Assembly (NCBI GenBank): GCA_937930535.1
Contig: CALGKJ010000030.1
Location: 1 to 63,001 of the forward strand
Length of the DNA: 63,001 nt
From: an uncultured Clostridia bacterium
Lineage (GTDB): Bacteria; Bacillota; Clostridia; Lutisporales; Lutisporaceae
Direction: 5' to 3'
Within the stretch, counting starts at the first letter, position 1; each line of letters begins with the position of its first letter. The notes below the pieces were generated by a model. The model was not told the origin of the DNA. It was given only the letters and a program-made list of their open reading frames with translations, and did not search any database. Below are positions 50,812 to 61,062 of this stretch, in pieces. Both the position numbers and the translations under genes were made by a program.

Positions 50812-52194
50812 TTGGGTTTTAGACGATACTTTTTTGTAAAACATATTTTAATGGTGGGACTATTAGTTTGTTCTACCTTGCTTGATTATTTCAGCAGTAT
50901 TTTTATACCAGCAATTTTTTCTTCACATATATTATTTTCAATAAGATTATTACTTTTATTAACTTGGCTGCTGCTATTCATTAAGTGGTATATGATTCCC
51001 TATGTAAGTATAATAAAAAAAATAAGAATCTACTATGGTGCTGTAGACAATTATGATGGTAAGACACATACAGAGATAGCATCCTCTATTTTGGAGAAAA
51101 TCGTATCTCATTACAAAGACCATGAGAAGCAGCAGGAAGAGCTGATGAAACAACTGCTATACAAGAATGAACTCCTTGACCAAAACAATAAAATAACTAA
51201 GGCAATGATGGAGTTGACTAATGAGATTCTTTCATCTGTTAAAATAGATAATACATTGCAGAATATACTTGAAAAGGCAATAGACATTATTCCTAATGCC
51301 CAAAAGGGCAGTATACTTTTATTTAACGGAAAAGAGCTTGAGTATAAAGCAGTATTCGGATATGATTTTAACGTGCTGAAGTACTTTAAGTTTGACATCA
51401 CTGAGTCTTTTCAGTATAAAACCAATGACTTTTATGAACCCATAATTATCAGAGACGTAGAAGCCTTTAACAGTAATCTTAACGCAGATAAATTTAAAAC
51501 GCTAAAAAACAGCAGAAGCTTTGAATTAAAGTCAGTAATAAGCTGTGCTATATCTGTTGATGGTGAATTCATAGGAATCATTAATATCGATAACATCCAG
51601 GACATAAATGCTTTTAAAGATGAAGACAAACCTATTGTTAAGCATCTTGCCGAGCAGATGGGCGTAGCACTAAAAAATGCTAAGTTAATTGAAAAAACAT
51701 TGTACCTCTCACGCCATGACGGTTTAACAAACATATATAACAGATGTTATTTTGAAGAGCTGTTTGATAATCTGTATACCTCATGCAAGCAAAGTAATGA
51801 ACAGTTTTCCATTGTTATATTTGACATTAATCATTTAAAAGTAGTAAATGATACTCATGGACATGATGCAGGTGACAAGCTGATTAAGGATTTTGTTTGC
51901 TCTATAAATGCTCCAGCAAACAAGCCGGATATTTTCGCAAGAACTGGAGGCGACGAATTCGTTGCCGTCTATTTGCACAAGGATTACACTGCTGCTGATG
52001 ACATAATCAAGGCAGTAAAAGCAAATTTTACATTATCACCTTTTAAATATGAAGGCATTGAACTATTTAGAATCACCTTTGGATACGGAATTGCCTCATA
52101 TCCTGCGGATGCAACAACTAAGTATGACTTGCTAAGAATAGCTGATAAGCGAATGTACATAGATAAAAAAGCTTCAAAACAAAATAATGATTAA
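50812..52194 (+). CDS. Membrane GAF-GGDEF diguanylate cyclase
   Basis: I choose the TTG at 50812, just behind GGGGGAGGTG; the frame opens 12 codons earlier at an ATG with no site. The 460-residue protein has two or three N-terminal transmembrane helices (about 8-75), a coiled coil, a GAF domain (about 135-290: GSILLFNGKELEYKAVFGYD) and a GGDEF domain with ARTGGDEFVAVY near 388. The active site is intact, so it should make cyclic di-GMP. The inhibitory I-site RxxD is replaced by NKPD, so product feedback is probably lost. Its stop lies in a very long palindrome. Confidence 0.92.
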   Translation: MGFRRYFFVKHILMVGLLVCSTLLDYFSSIFIPAIFSSHILFSIRLLLLLTWLLLFIKWYMIPYVSIIKKIRIYYGAVDNYDGKTHTEIASSILEKIVSHYKDHEKQQEELMKQLLYKNELLDQNNKITKAMMELTNEILSSVKIDNTLQNILEKAIDIIPNAQKGSILLFNGKELEYKAVFGYDFNVLKYFKFDITESFQYKTNDFYEPIIIRDVEAFNSNLNADKFKTLKNSRSFELKSVISCAISVDGEFIGIINIDNIQDINAFKDEDKPIVKHLAEQMGVALKNAKLIEKTLYLSRHDGLTNIYNRCYFEELFDNLYTSCKQSNEQFSIVIFDINHLKVVNDTHGHDAGDKLIKDFVCSINAPANKPDIFARTGGDEFVAVYLHKDYTAADDIIKAVKANFTLSPFKYEGIELFRITFGYGIASYPADATTKYDLLRIADKRMYIDKKASKQNND

Positions 52195-52244
52195 AGTAAA
52201 TGCGTATATAATTTTTATATACGCATTTACTTTAATCATTATTT
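52182..52244. terminator. Very long perfect palindrome between convergent genes
   Basis: The arms 52182-52211 and 52215-52244 are complementary over 30 bp with a 3-base loop. The stem contains the stop codons of the diguanylate cyclase (52192-52194) and of glycerate kinase (52239-52241). It should terminate transcription in both directions. Confidence 0.9.
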
Positions 52245-53372
52245 ATTAATATTTATCACCCTAAAGATTCTTTCTGCTGCTTTTTCTAAAAGCTCGGACC
52301 CATTTTTCATAGCTTCATTTATGTTCATGGGTCTGTCAATAATTGAAAAGATGCTGTAAATACCACAATCGTATAGTTTTTCCACACCTTCACCCACACT
52401 TCCAGATATCACAACAACGGGAACACCATGCTTTTGAGCCATTTTTGCCACTCCAAAAGGTGCTTTACCAAATAATGTCTGACTATCTGTCATCCCCTCA
52501 CCTGTTATTACTATATCACTGTCACGAAGCTGTTCTTCGAATCCAATAGTATTAAGTATTATATCTATCCCACGCCTTAAGCTTCCATTTAGAAAAGCAA
52601 CTAGTCCACCGCCAAGTCCTCCTGCTGCTCCTGCTCCGGGGATATGCATTATATCACTGCCTAATTGTTCTTTTATTACAGCAGCATAATGCTCTAAATT
52701 GCTGTCAAGCAGCTTTATCATTTCATCATCTGCGCCCTTCTGTCGTGCATATATATTAGCAGCTCCATTTATCCCGCATAAAGGGTTGTCCACATCGCAA
52801 GCTACAACTATTTCACATTTACTTATCCTCTTATCCAATCCACTTATATCAATATTATGTAAGTTCCCCAAGCATCCTCCTCCAAAGCCTATTTCAGCAC
52901 CCTTTTTATCTAACAGCTTTGCGCCCAATGCAACTGCCATACCTGCGCCGCCATCATTAGTCGCACTGCCCCCTATCCCTAAAATAAAGCTTTTGCAGTT
53001 CATATCAAGGGCTTGTTTTATTAATTGACCAGTTCCATAGGTAGAAGCCCGCATAGGATTGCGTTCCTCCGGCTTCAATAAAGTTATACCTGATGCAGCA
53101 GCTACCTCCACAACGGCAGTTTTGTTATCACCTAAAATCCCAAAGGCTGCTTCTATTTCTCTATTTAGCGGATCCATAACCTTGGAAGTTATGATTTTAC
53201 CCTTTGTACACTCTACAAGGGCTTGTACAGTACCTTCGCCGCCGTCCGCTATAGGAAGCTTTATTATTTGTGCATCATTAAATACTTTTCTAATTCCGCG
53301 CTCAACGCTATCTGCTGCTTCTATTGAAGTCATACTTCCCTTGTATGAATCGGGTGCTATAATCACTTTCAC
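52239..53372 (-). CDS. Glycerate kinase (GlxK/GarK family)
   Basis: I choose the GTG at 53372 with GGGGAG 8 bases upstream; the frame extends three codons further. The 377-residue kinase starts KVIIAPDSYKGSMTSIEAAD, has LPIADGGEGTVQAL, GIGGSATNDGGAGMA near 135 and VITGEGMTDSQTLFGK near 290, all hallmarks of the GlxK family. It phosphorylates D-glycerate (usually to 2-phosphoglycerate) and feeds it into lower glycolysis. No glyoxylate or glucarate genes adjoin, so its carbon source is not shown. Monocistronic. Confidence 0.94.
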   Translation of the reverse strand: MKVIIAPDSYKGSMTSIEAADSVERGIRKVFNDAQIIKLPIADGGEGTVQALVECTKGKIITSKVMDPLNREIEAAFGILGDNKTAVVEVAAASGITLLKPEERNPMRASTYGTGQLIKQALDMNCKSFILGIGGSATNDGGAGMAVALGAKLLDKKGAEIGFGGGCLGNLHNIDISGLDKRISKCEIVVACDVDNPLCGINGAANIYARQKGADDEMIKLLDSNLEHYAAVIKEQLGSDIMHIPGAGAAGGLGGGLVAFLNGSLRRGIDIILNTIGFEEQLRDSDIVITGEGMTDSQTLFGKAPFGVAKMAQKHGVPVVVISGSVGEGVEKLYDCGIYSIFSIIDRPMNINEAMKNGSELLEKAAERIFRVININK

Positions 53373-53461
53373 ATTAATCACTCCCCATTTACATTTAAGC
53401 TTATTTTTGTATAAAATATTCTTTATATCCTATTATTATATTAAGGATATAAATAGCAAAA

Positions 53462-53716
53462 TTACAATTGCATAATATATTCGATTATTTTCTCTCTATT
53501 CTCATAAGATGTCCTCTTTATCTGTGCATCACTTAATATACGCAGATCGTTTTTAACAAAATTTAATAGCTTTTCAAAAATATCCTCATCTATCCCTCCA
53601 TACATATCATAAAGTGTCTGAACAAAGGTGCTTAAGTCCTTATCATTTTGCTCTGAGGTACCATAAAGTAAATCCTCCAGCTGCTCCATATCCATATTAA
53701 CAAACTCTATTCCCAT
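53462..53716 (-). CDS. Small acidic protein, function unknown
   Basis: I choose the ATG at 53716 with AGGAG 9 bases upstream; the frame continues 39 codons further, but that part reads through a repeat remnant. The 84-residue protein is acidic and helical (MDMEQLEDLLYGTSEQNDKD, then FEKLLNFVKNDLRILSD). No signal, membrane segment or motif is seen. It lies between glycerate kinase and the DUF3810 gene, on the minus strand. No family is recognised; the good ribosome binding site supports a real gene. Confidence 0.5.
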   Translation of the reverse strand: MGIEFVNMDMEQLEDLLYGTSEQNDKDLSTFVQTLYDMYGGIDEDIFEKLLNFVKNDLRILSDAQIKRTSYENREKIIEYIMQL

Positions 53717-53788
53717 TTTACCATCTCCTAACCTAATCATATATACAAATATTATAACCCTTAAAAGCTTTATTATATAAACATTAAA

Positions 53789-53822
53789 TTGCTTCCCTTC
53801 TAGATTTTTAGCTAAAATCCCT
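53789..53822. repeat. Family C repeat remnant
   Basis: TTGCTTCCCTTCTAGATTTT and AGCTAAAATCCC match the junction of H5 and H4 in the complete copy at 62247-62347; the outer arms and the TATAG/CTATA ends are gone. Confidence 0.55.
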
Positions 53823-53960
53823 TTAATTTCCATTAATTACAACATTATCATAATAATAATATATTAGCTGGATTCATATATAAAATCTGTTAAACAAACA
53901 ATATATTCAGACATATTATATGTTATAATCTCAATAAAAAGACACAGAGGTAGTGAATGT

Positions 53961-55070
53961 ATGTATAAAGAGATAAAGCTAAAACGGTTGTATTATGTTT
54001 TTCTGATACCTTTAGGTATATTGCTTTCCATTATATCCAGTAAAGCACCAGAGGCTGTAGAGGCAGTATATTCAACTGTAATATATAAAATATTCATATA
54101 TGTTTTAAGCTTTGTTAATGGAATTTTTCCATTTTCAATAGCAGAAGTTATAATGATTTTTTTAGTTATTTTTATTGCATTTAATATAATAAAGAGCGTA
54201 CTGCTGTTATTCAGCTCCCATAGTCATAAGTATGCCAGAATACTAAATAAGCTCATTAATGCACTAGTAGTAGTTAGCCTTTTATATTTTATTTTTATAA
54301 TAATATGGGGATTAAATTATCATAGACTTCCTTTTTCCGCACTGTCCAAGCTTAATGTGGAAAATCCCAAAAAAGAAGAATTAAAGCTTGTATGCATGGA
54401 TCTTATTGCCCAGGCTAACGAATTGCGGTATATGATCAAAGAAGACAGCCAAGGAGCTGCACAAATACAACATGGGCATAGACAGGTAATCAATCGTGCT
54501 CCTTTAGGCTACTCAAATGCATCAAATTTATATAGCTTCATTGGTGGTAAATACAGCAAAGCTAAAGGAGTATTTTTTTCCAGAACCATGTCCCATATGG
54601 GTATATCTGGAATATACATGCCTTTTACAGGTGAAGCAAATGTAAATATCTCCATTCCTGACAGTATGCTGCCCTGCACAGTCAGCCACGAAATGGCACA
54701 CCAAAGAGGGTTTGCAAGGGAGGATGAAGCCAACTATATTGCTTATTTAACCTGCAAGCTTCATCCCGATATTGAATTCAGGTATTCAGGCATACTTCTT
54801 GCTCTGATCCATGCCATGAATGCACTATACGAAAGCTCTCCTGCCGAGTTTGCCAGCTTAAGAAAAACCTATAGTGATAGTGTCAATAGAGATCTTAAGC
54901 AAATATCAGATTATTGGAAACAATTTGAGGGTCCCACTGAAAAACTGCAAAACAAAATTAATGATGCTTATCTAAAGTCAAATCTGCAAGAAGAGGGTGT
55001 CAAAAGCTATGGAAGAATGGTAGATCTTCTTATTGGCGAGTATCGAAATTCTAATTCAATAAATAATTAA
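53961..55070 (+). CDS. DUF3810 family membrane metalloprotease-like protein
   Basis: A 369-residue protein with three N-terminal hydrophobic segments (about 10-28, 40-58 and 60-80, 100-120 in part) and a soluble domain. Near 235 it has VSHEMAHQRGFAREDEANYIAY, an HExxH zinc-binding motif with a downstream Glu as third ligand. This is the conserved core of DUF3810. The catalytic domain should face outward. Its substrate is unknown. A neighbouring AFREDEAN-type sequence fits a gluzincin-like site. Terminator not seen; the MCP gene follows after 110 bases. Confidence 0.83.
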   Translation: MYKEIKLKRLYYVFLIPLGILLSIISSKAPEAVEAVYSTVIYKIFIYVLSFVNGIFPFSIAEVIMIFLVIFIAFNIIKSVLLLFSSHSHKYARILNKLINALVVVSLLYFIFIIIWGLNYHRLPFSALSKLNVENPKKEELKLVCMDLIAQANELRYMIKEDSQGAAQIQHGHRQVINRAPLGYSNASNLYSFIGGKYSKAKGVFFSRTMSHMGISGIYMPFTGEANVNISIPDSMLPCTVSHEMAHQRGFAREDEANYIAYLTCKLHPDIEFRYSGILLALIHAMNALYESSPAEFASLRKTYSDSVNRDLKQISDYWKQFEGPTEKLQNKINDAYLKSNLQEEGVKSYGRMVDLLIGEYRNSNSINN

Positions 55071-55179
55071 GGCTTAACCATATACAACTAATCCACTCAT
55101 TTTCATGAATATATTACCATACAACTAAATTCCCCATTATGTTATAATCAATTAGAAATCTACAAAAAGGGGATAATTT

Positions 55180-57222
55180 ATGAAAAAGTATGAAAAGAAA
55201 TTTATGTCATTAAGTTTGCAAATGTTGCTTTATTTTATTGCATTACTAGCCCCGCTAATTATTATCCTTGGAATAATAAACTATAAAGTATCCTTGGATA
55301 GCATGATGAAAGATTATAAAAGTCTACAGAATCAAACAGAGCTTAATATTTTAAACACAATAAATATGGCAGGACATGCATATACAATGCTGGACAAGTC
55401 ACTAAATGATTCAATGAAGAAATCTGCAGAGGTATTCAGAGATGAGTTTGTTAAAGCGGAAGACCCTTCTATGCTTGACCTAAATGCGATAAAACAGAAG
55501 CTTGGCGGCAAAATGGATTTGTATATTTTGGACGATCAAGGAATTGTAAGATATACCACTTACGAAAAGGACTTAAATCTCGATTTTAAAAATTTTGGTG
55601 ATTATTATAATTATATTGTATCTATAAGAGAAGGAAGCGAATTTGCTGCAGATCCATTCTCACCGGAAAGTCAGACCGGTGCCATAAAGAAGTATGTCTA
55701 TATGCCTGTACCGGGTAACAAATATCTGCTGGAGCTTGCTTATTCTTCAGAGGATTTTAAAGACCTGCTTTCAAAAGTAGATTATTCAGTGGTTGCAAAT
55801 GAATTAAAGAAGTCTAACGCATCTATAGTTGATATAAAAATCTTTGATAAATATTATAATCTGGTAGGCGACAGCAGCTACAAGACTTCTGAAGCCGAAA
55901 TGAAAAGTATAGACAAAATACTTAGTAGTAAGCAAACCTTTGAAATAAAACAAGCTGACAAAGAAATTAAGTATATTTATGTTCCTAAAGTCGATGAAGA
56001 CAGTGCTTCTGATACCTATAAAGCATTGCAAATAACCTATACTAGGAAAATTATCAATGATCAGCTTTTTAAAAATACCATATTACAATTTATAATTAGT
56101 TTAGTGGGACTAGCCTTAACTACTGCTGGAACAATTTTTATCTCTACAAAAATGATAAAGCTTATAAGAAGCCTTATCCAGACTGTTGACAGTATTTCAA
56201 ATGGAGATTTAAGTGTCAGGGCAAAAATAAAAAGCAACAGTGAGCTAAAGTATCTGGAATCAAGCATAAATAAAATGATAGATAATACCTTAGCATTAAT
56301 CAATCGAATAAAATCAGCGGCAGATAATAATGCCGTAACGGCAACACAGCTTAGCTCATCCAGTGAACAGACCTCACAATCTTCTACAGCAACCGCTGAA
56401 TCCTCTAGTTATATAACTAGTGTTGTCAGCAAGCAGGCACAAAATATAAAAATGGCTGATGAGCAAATTAGATTTCTGGATGCAGATATAGCTGGTATTA
56501 AGGAGACTATCCAATTTGCTGACAATATGATATCTGACGTAATAGTAAAATCCGAAGAAGGACTGTCGTCAATAGATAATACAATTAATAAGATCAAAAA
56601 CATTAAAGAAACTTCACAAAAGGTTCATACAGTAATAAGCAATCTTAGCGGCAGTTCGTCAGAAATCGGTAATATCACAAATACCATAGAAAGTATAGCA
56701 AGTCAAACAAATCTTCTAGCTCTAAACGCTGCCATTGAAGCTGCCAGAGCCGGAGAATCTGGAAAAGGCTTTGCTGTGGTTGCTGATGAGGTACGAAGGC
56801 TTGCAGAGCAATCAACAAATTCTGCAAAGGTTATACATGATTTAATTACAAAAAATCAGGCAAATACTAGCTTGGCAGTTGCAACTATTGAGGAGGGCTT
56901 AACCAGTGTTATCGAGGGTGAGAAGGTTGCTAATGATGCTGGATACCTATTTAAGAAGATTATCGAACTAATAAAGGACACCGCTAATAATATTCAGCAT
57001 ATACTCAATACAACACATAATATTGATAATAGTAAAGAGGTTATAATGAATACCATTAGCGAGCTTATTAAGCTTTCCGAGTCAATCTCTCAAGGTACAT
57101 CAACAATTGCCTCAAATACACAGGAACAAATGGCTGCAATGGAAGAAATCAAACACTCCTCCGAAATGCTGGCAAGAATGTCTGAAGAGTTAGTGCTTGA
57201 AGTAAATAGATTTACGACTTAA
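55180..57222 (+). CDS. Methyl-accepting chemotaxis protein (Cache sensor)
   Basis: A 680-residue receptor. One transmembrane helix (about 11-32), an extracellular Cache-type domain (about 35-285), a second helix (about 292-315), a HAMP domain (about 316-368) and a long cytoplasmic coiled coil. The hairpin tip reads [20 protein letters not shown] followed by [20 protein letters not shown], the MCP signalling core. It would sense a small ligand outside and control CheA, so the organism is probably motile. No che gene is next to it. Ends in a perfect terminator. Confidence 0.95.
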   Translation: MKKYEKKFMSLSLQMLLYFIALLAPLIIILGIINYKVSLDSMMKDYKSLQNQTELNILNTINMAGHAYTMLDKSLNDSMKKSAEVFRDEFVKAEDPSMLDLNAIKQKLGGKMDLYILDDQGIVRYTTYEKDLNLDFKNFGDYYNYIVSIREGSEFAADPFSPESQTGAIKKYVYMPVPGNKYLLELAYSSEDFKDLLSKVDYSVVANELKKSNASIVDIKIFDKYYNLVGDSSYKTSEAEMKSIDKILSSKQTFEIKQADKEIKYIYVPKVDEDSASDTYKALQITYTRKIINDQLFKNTILQFIISLVGLALTTAGTIFISTKMIKLIRSLIQTVDSISNGDLSVRAKIKSNSELKYLESSINKMIDNTLALINRIKSAADNNAVTATQLSSSSEQTSQSSTATAESSSYITSVVSKQAQNIKMADEQIRFLDADIAGIKETIQFADNMISDVIVKSEEGLSSIDNTINKIKNIKETSQKVHTVISNLSGSSSEIGNITNTIESIASQTNLLALNAAIEAARAGESGKGFAVVADEVRRLAEQSTNSAKVIHDLITKNQANTSLAVATIEEGLTSVIEGEKVANDAGYLFKKIIELIKDTANNIQHILNTTHNIDNSKEVIMNTISELIKLSESISQGTSTIASNTQEQMAAMEEIKHSSEMLARMSEELVLEVNRFTT

Positions 57223-57231
57223 CTCTATAGC

Positions 57232-57275
57232 ATAAAGGAATAAAACCCGGTATCTGCCGGGTTTTATTCCTTTAT
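57232..57275. terminator. Bidirectional terminator between MCP and HD-GYP genes
   Basis: A 19-bp perfect stem (57232-57250 and 57257-57275, loop TATCTG) with A- and T-rich ends between convergent genes. Confidence 0.9.
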
Positions 57276-57284
57276 AATCATACT

Positions 57285-59810
57285 TTAAGATGCCTCTGGT
57301 TCTTCAAGAAGCTTGATGAAGCTGTCAATAATACATGGATCGAACTGAGAACCTGCGCACCTTCTTAATTCGAGTATTGCCTCTTCCTTAGACATTGCCT
57401 TACGATATGGTCTGTCATTAGTCATTGCATCATATGCATCTACAATAGTTACTATTCTAGCAATAAGAGGTATTTCCTCTGCCTTAAGCCCTTGACCATA
57501 TCCTTTTCCGTCCCATCTCTCATGATGGCTCAATATAGCATCTGCGATACTTGCCAGCTCACTGGAGGAAATCGCTATTCTATAACCTATTTCACTATGC
57601 TTTTTCATAATTTCCCATTCCTCATCATTTAGCGTACCAGCCTTATCCAATATATTATCTGGTATGGCTACTTTACCTATATCATGCAGCATAGCTAAAA
57701 GTTCAAGATCGTTTAAAAAGTTATCATGCAATCCCATTTGCTTGCCTAGCTTTAAGGATAACTCTTTCAGCCTAAGACTATGTGCTTCGGTTTCATGAGT
57801 TTTTTCCTCTAAGGTAGTTCTTAAGGATGCGATTATTGAGCTTCTGGCACTTTTACTTTCCATCAACTTATTTTTATACATCCGATTTTCAGCCTGCCTA
57901 TACACAGTATGAATATCCTGATTACTGCCTGACTTTACAGCGGCACCTACAGCTATACTCGGCTTTATGGGGCTGTCAAAATCCTGTTGACATTGTTCCT
58001 TTATTGCTGCTACCATATTAAATATATCTTTTTCAGTTACATCCCACATAATAATTCCAAATTCGTCCCCGCCGATACGTGCTAAAATATCCTCATCCCT
58101 GCAAATTCTTCTAAAGACATCAGCAAGATGAACTAACAATCTGTCGCCTTCCTCATGTCCGAATGCATCGTTAATCATTTTTAGTCCGTTTGCATCACAC
58201 ATCAAAAGCCCAACATGATATCTATTTTCAGCATCAATAAGCTTTAGCTGCTCCTCAAAATAAGTTCGATTATATAAGCCTGTAAGACTATCGTGGAAGC
58301 TTAGATATTTTATTCTATTTTCTGCATACTTACGCTGAGTAATATCCGAATGTGTTCCCACCATTCGCAGCGGCTTTCCATCCTCTGTCCAGCTTACAAC
58401 CTTACCTCTTGCCAAAATCCATTTTAGCAAGCCGTCTTTAGTAACTATTCTATACTCTGTAGTATACATTGCAGTTTCCCCACGCAGATGCCTATTATTC
58501 TCTTCAAGTACGTACTCCAAGTCCTCAGTATAAATCATTCTTTCCCAAACCTTATAATCATTTATCTCATCCTTGACATCAAATCCGCAAATTTCCTTCC
58601 ATCTATCAGAATAATATGTTTCACCGGTTTGAACGTTCCAATCCCAAACTCCATCACCGCTTCCATATAACGCAAACTGCCACCTTTCCTCACTTTCCTG
58701 CAAGCTCTCATTTAGCTGCTTTAACCTGATTTCATCATTTCGTATTTTTTTTATAAAGCTTTCTATCCTGTCAAGTAGCCCATTAATAGTTTTAACCAAT
58801 GAAATGAAAGCAGCCTTATGAAATTCAGGCAGCCTGTAAGATGCGTTGTTTTCAATATTTATCATGCCTATATTTTTTTCCATTGTAATGATAGGCTTTT
58901 TGACATATATGTTTAAAAGAATAATAAAAAATATAAATATCAAAATAGAAGCTACCGTTGATAAAACAAATGAAAATGTCATTTGGCTGTTTTGCTGTAA
59001 AAACTCATTTTCTGGTATAAAGCTGACCATGTACCAATCCACCTTTTCCAATGGCAGGAAAGCCAGCATTCCACGTACACCCTCCAGCTCTATGGGTATG
59101 AATCCCTCTTTGTCAACTAGAATTCTATCAACCACATCTGTATAATCTTTATCAACATATACTATTTCTTCCCCTTGCACACTTGTATATTGAGGATGGG
59201 CTACTAGCTTCCCAGTACTATCAATTATGAAGGAGAATCCGCTTTCACCTAGCCGCTCAGTAGCAATCCATTCTACAATAGTCTGCAAACGAACATCTCC
59301 TGCAGCAATGCCAAGAAGTTGACCATTTGAATCATATAGCGGCATCGCAATAGTAACTATATTTGCATCACCACTTGCATTAAGAAATGAATCAGTAAAG
59401 CTTAATTTCTTTTCCTTAACAGCTTTAATATACCAAGGTCTGTTAGTAAGGTCCTGTCCAGGCCCTAGTTCCCAGTCGGTAGCATTTACCATTTGATTGT
59501 CCTTAGTATAATAATATATTGTTGAAAAAGAGGTATTATTTGCAAGCAAGGATTCTAAGTATAATTTTATATCCTCCTCATTCCAATTTTTAATTTTGAT
59601 AAAATCACCAACATCACAGATTACCTGTGCATTCTGGTATAACCACTTATCAATATTTGACTCTAGCTTTTTAACTGATAGTTTAGTAAGTGTTTCTGCA
59701 TTGCGAATAATTATTCTTTGAGAATGTCCATACTGCAAAAACAACACTAAATAAAATACAATAATTAAGATAAGTCCTAGTGAATTGAATTTTTTCAGTA
59801 ATTGTCGCAT
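57285..59810 (-). CDS. Cache-PAS-GGDEF-HD-GYP cyclic-di-GMP signalling protein
   Basis: An 841-residue protein. N-terminal transmembrane helix (about 12-30), extracellular Cache domain (about 35-270), second helix (about 280-305), a PAS domain (ERWQFALYGSGDGVWDWN near 375) with PAC (VGTHSDITQRKYAEN), a GGDEF domain (ARIGGDEFGIIMW near 580, with an intact RDED I-site), and a C-terminal HD-GYP domain (LLAMLHDIGKVAIPD, then HHERWDGKGYGQGL). It may both make and degrade cyclic di-GMP, with the outside ligand deciding the balance. The ribosome binding site is GGAAGTG. Confidence 0.95.
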   Translation of the reverse strand: MRQLLKKFNSLGLILIIVFYLVLFLQYGHSQRIIIRNAETLTKLSVKKLESNIDKWLYQNAQVICDVGDFIKIKNWNEEDIKLYLESLLANNTSFSTIYYYTKDNQMVNATDWELGPGQDLTNRPWYIKAVKEKKLSFTDSFLNASGDANIVTIAMPLYDSNGQLLGIAAGDVRLQTIVEWIATERLGESGFSFIIDSTGKLVAHPQYTSVQGEEIVYVDKDYTDVVDRILVDKEGFIPIELEGVRGMLAFLPLEKVDWYMVSFIPENEFLQQNSQMTFSFVLSTVASILIFIFFIILLNIYVKKPIITMEKNIGMINIENNASYRLPEFHKAAFISLVKTINGLLDRIESFIKKIRNDEIRLKQLNESLQESEERWQFALYGSGDGVWDWNVQTGETYYSDRWKEICGFDVKDEINDYKVWERMIYTEDLEYVLEENNRHLRGETAMYTTEYRIVTKDGLLKWILARGKVVSWTEDGKPLRMVGTHSDITQRKYAENRIKYLSFHDSLTGLYNRTYFEEQLKLIDAENRYHVGLLMCDANGLKMINDAFGHEEGDRLLVHLADVFRRICRDEDILARIGGDEFGIIMWDVTEKDIFNMVAAIKEQCQQDFDSPIKPSIAVGAAVKSGSNQDIHTVYRQAENRMYKNKLMESKSARSSIIASLRTTLEEKTHETEAHSLRLKELSLKLGKQMGLHDNFLNDLELLAMLHDIGKVAIPDNILDKAGTLNDEEWEIMKKHSEIGYRIAISSSELASIADAILSHHERWDGKGYGQGLKAEEIPLIARIVTIVDAYDAMTNDRPYRKAMSKEEAILELRRCAGSQFDPCIIDSFIKLLEEPEAS

Positions 59811-60145
59811 TAAATCACTTCCTTAATATAAATAATCAATAAAATATAGTCTAAATATATAAAGCCAATAATCACGCAAACTCAGTTGGCAAATGACTTT
59901 TTAAACTATATAGCACATATATTATTCTATATATTTCATCATTTTCCTCTTTTTAAGAAAATTGTATTATTAATAGGAGTACTTCTTACCACATTATGCG
60001 TTAATGTTGGCATTGATGAATTTGTATATATTACTATTGTAGTAAATACGTAATAGTGAATCAAATATTTACTATTTTTTATAATTTGTCACTTTTAGCA
60101 TAATCTATCATATTATAAAACTAGATTATTATATGGAGGTTTGCA
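59811..60145. other. Intergenic region between divergent genes
   Basis: AT-rich, with no gene or repeat unit. A possible promoter for the ZIP gene is TTGTCA near 60087 with TATTAT about 19 bases later. Nothing else is supported. Confidence 0.35.
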
Positions 60146-60961
60146 ATGGTAGAATATCTTTCACAATTTAATTTAATACTTGTAGGCATTATTGCAAGTC
60201 TGGCTGCGGGTATAGCAACCGGGATAGGAGCACTACCAATTTTTTTTACGAAAAATGTATCCAGAAAATTCCTAGATGCACTGTTGGGTATAGCTGCTGG
60301 TGTAATGCTTGCTGCCACCTCCTTCAGTCTTATAATTCCTGCAATTGAAAAGGGTGGTGGCGGAGTCAGAGGTTCTTTTATTACTCTTATCGGTATACTA
60401 ATTGGGGGATTATTTATTGATTTCGTTGATAGATTTTTTCCTGACACAAATTTATTGTCAAATGCACTTAATGGAAAAAGCAATATCAATGCTGGTTCAT
60501 CTATTCTTTCTCCAGAATTAAAGAAGGTATGGCTCTTTATAGTTGCTATAACAGTTCACAACTTTCCTGAGGGATTGGCTGTAGGCGTCGGCTTTGGGGA
60601 TGGAGATATCTTAAACGGTCTCAGCTTAGCTATTGGCATAGGTTTACAAAATATACCAGAAGGGCTTGCCGTTGCTTTACCACTTATTAGAGAAGGATAT
60701 AGTAAAAAGAAAGCCTTTTTAATAGTACTAGCCACCGGCTTGGTAGAGCCTATTGGTGGGCTTATGGGGGTGGGACTTGTTCAAATTGCAAGACCAATAC
60801 TTCCTCTGGCACTTTCCTTTGCGGCAGGAGCTATGCTTTTTGTCATCAGTCACGAGATAATTCCTGAAACTCAGAATCACGATGGACATTCCAAGCTTTC
60901 TACTCATGCACTGCTACTAGGCTTTGTTGTAATGATGTTTCTTGATAATACACTGGGATAA
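60146..60961 (+). CDS. ZIP family divalent metal transporter
   Basis: A 271-residue membrane protein with eight predicted helices. TM4 contains VHNFPEGLAVGVGFGDGD near 133-150 and TM5 GIGLQNIPEGLAVALPL near 162-178, the two His/Asn-Pro-Glu-Gly motifs forming the ZIP metal site. The group resembles GufA/ZupT importers of zinc, iron or manganese. A helix near 217-250 carries the conserved HEIIPETQ. It starts behind TGGAGG and is followed by a terminator. No metal-responsive operator was found. Confidence 0.92.
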   Translation: MVEYLSQFNLILVGIIASLAAGIATGIGALPIFFTKNVSRKFLDALLGIAAGVMLAATSFSLIIPAIEKGGGGVRGSFITLIGILIGGLFIDFVDRFFPDTNLLSNALNGKSNINAGSSILSPELKKVWLFIVAITVHNFPEGLAVGVGFGDGDILNGLSLAIGIGLQNIPEGLAVALPLIREGYSKKKAFLIVLATGLVEPIGGLMGVGLVQIARPILPLALSFAAGAMLFVISHEIIPETQNHDGHSKLSTHALLLGFVVMMFLDNTLG

Positions 60962-60992
60962 AGGCAGGGGCTTTCAAAGTCTTTGCCTTTAT
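60958..60992 (+). terminator. Terminator after the ZIP transporter gene
   Basis: A 9-bp stem (ATAAAGGCA / TGCCTTTAT) with a 17-base loop; the stop codon is in the left arm. Confidence 0.75.
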
Positions 60993-61062
60993 GTTTATTT
61001 TTGAGCTAACCTACATATACTAGCTTTATAATTTTTCAGAAAGGTAATGTAAGGTAAATTAT

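Noticed and set aside
53717-53833. Upstream extension of the 84-residue gene by 39 codons
   Set aside because: The added residues are encoded by a family C repeat remnant and the start lacks a ribosome binding site.
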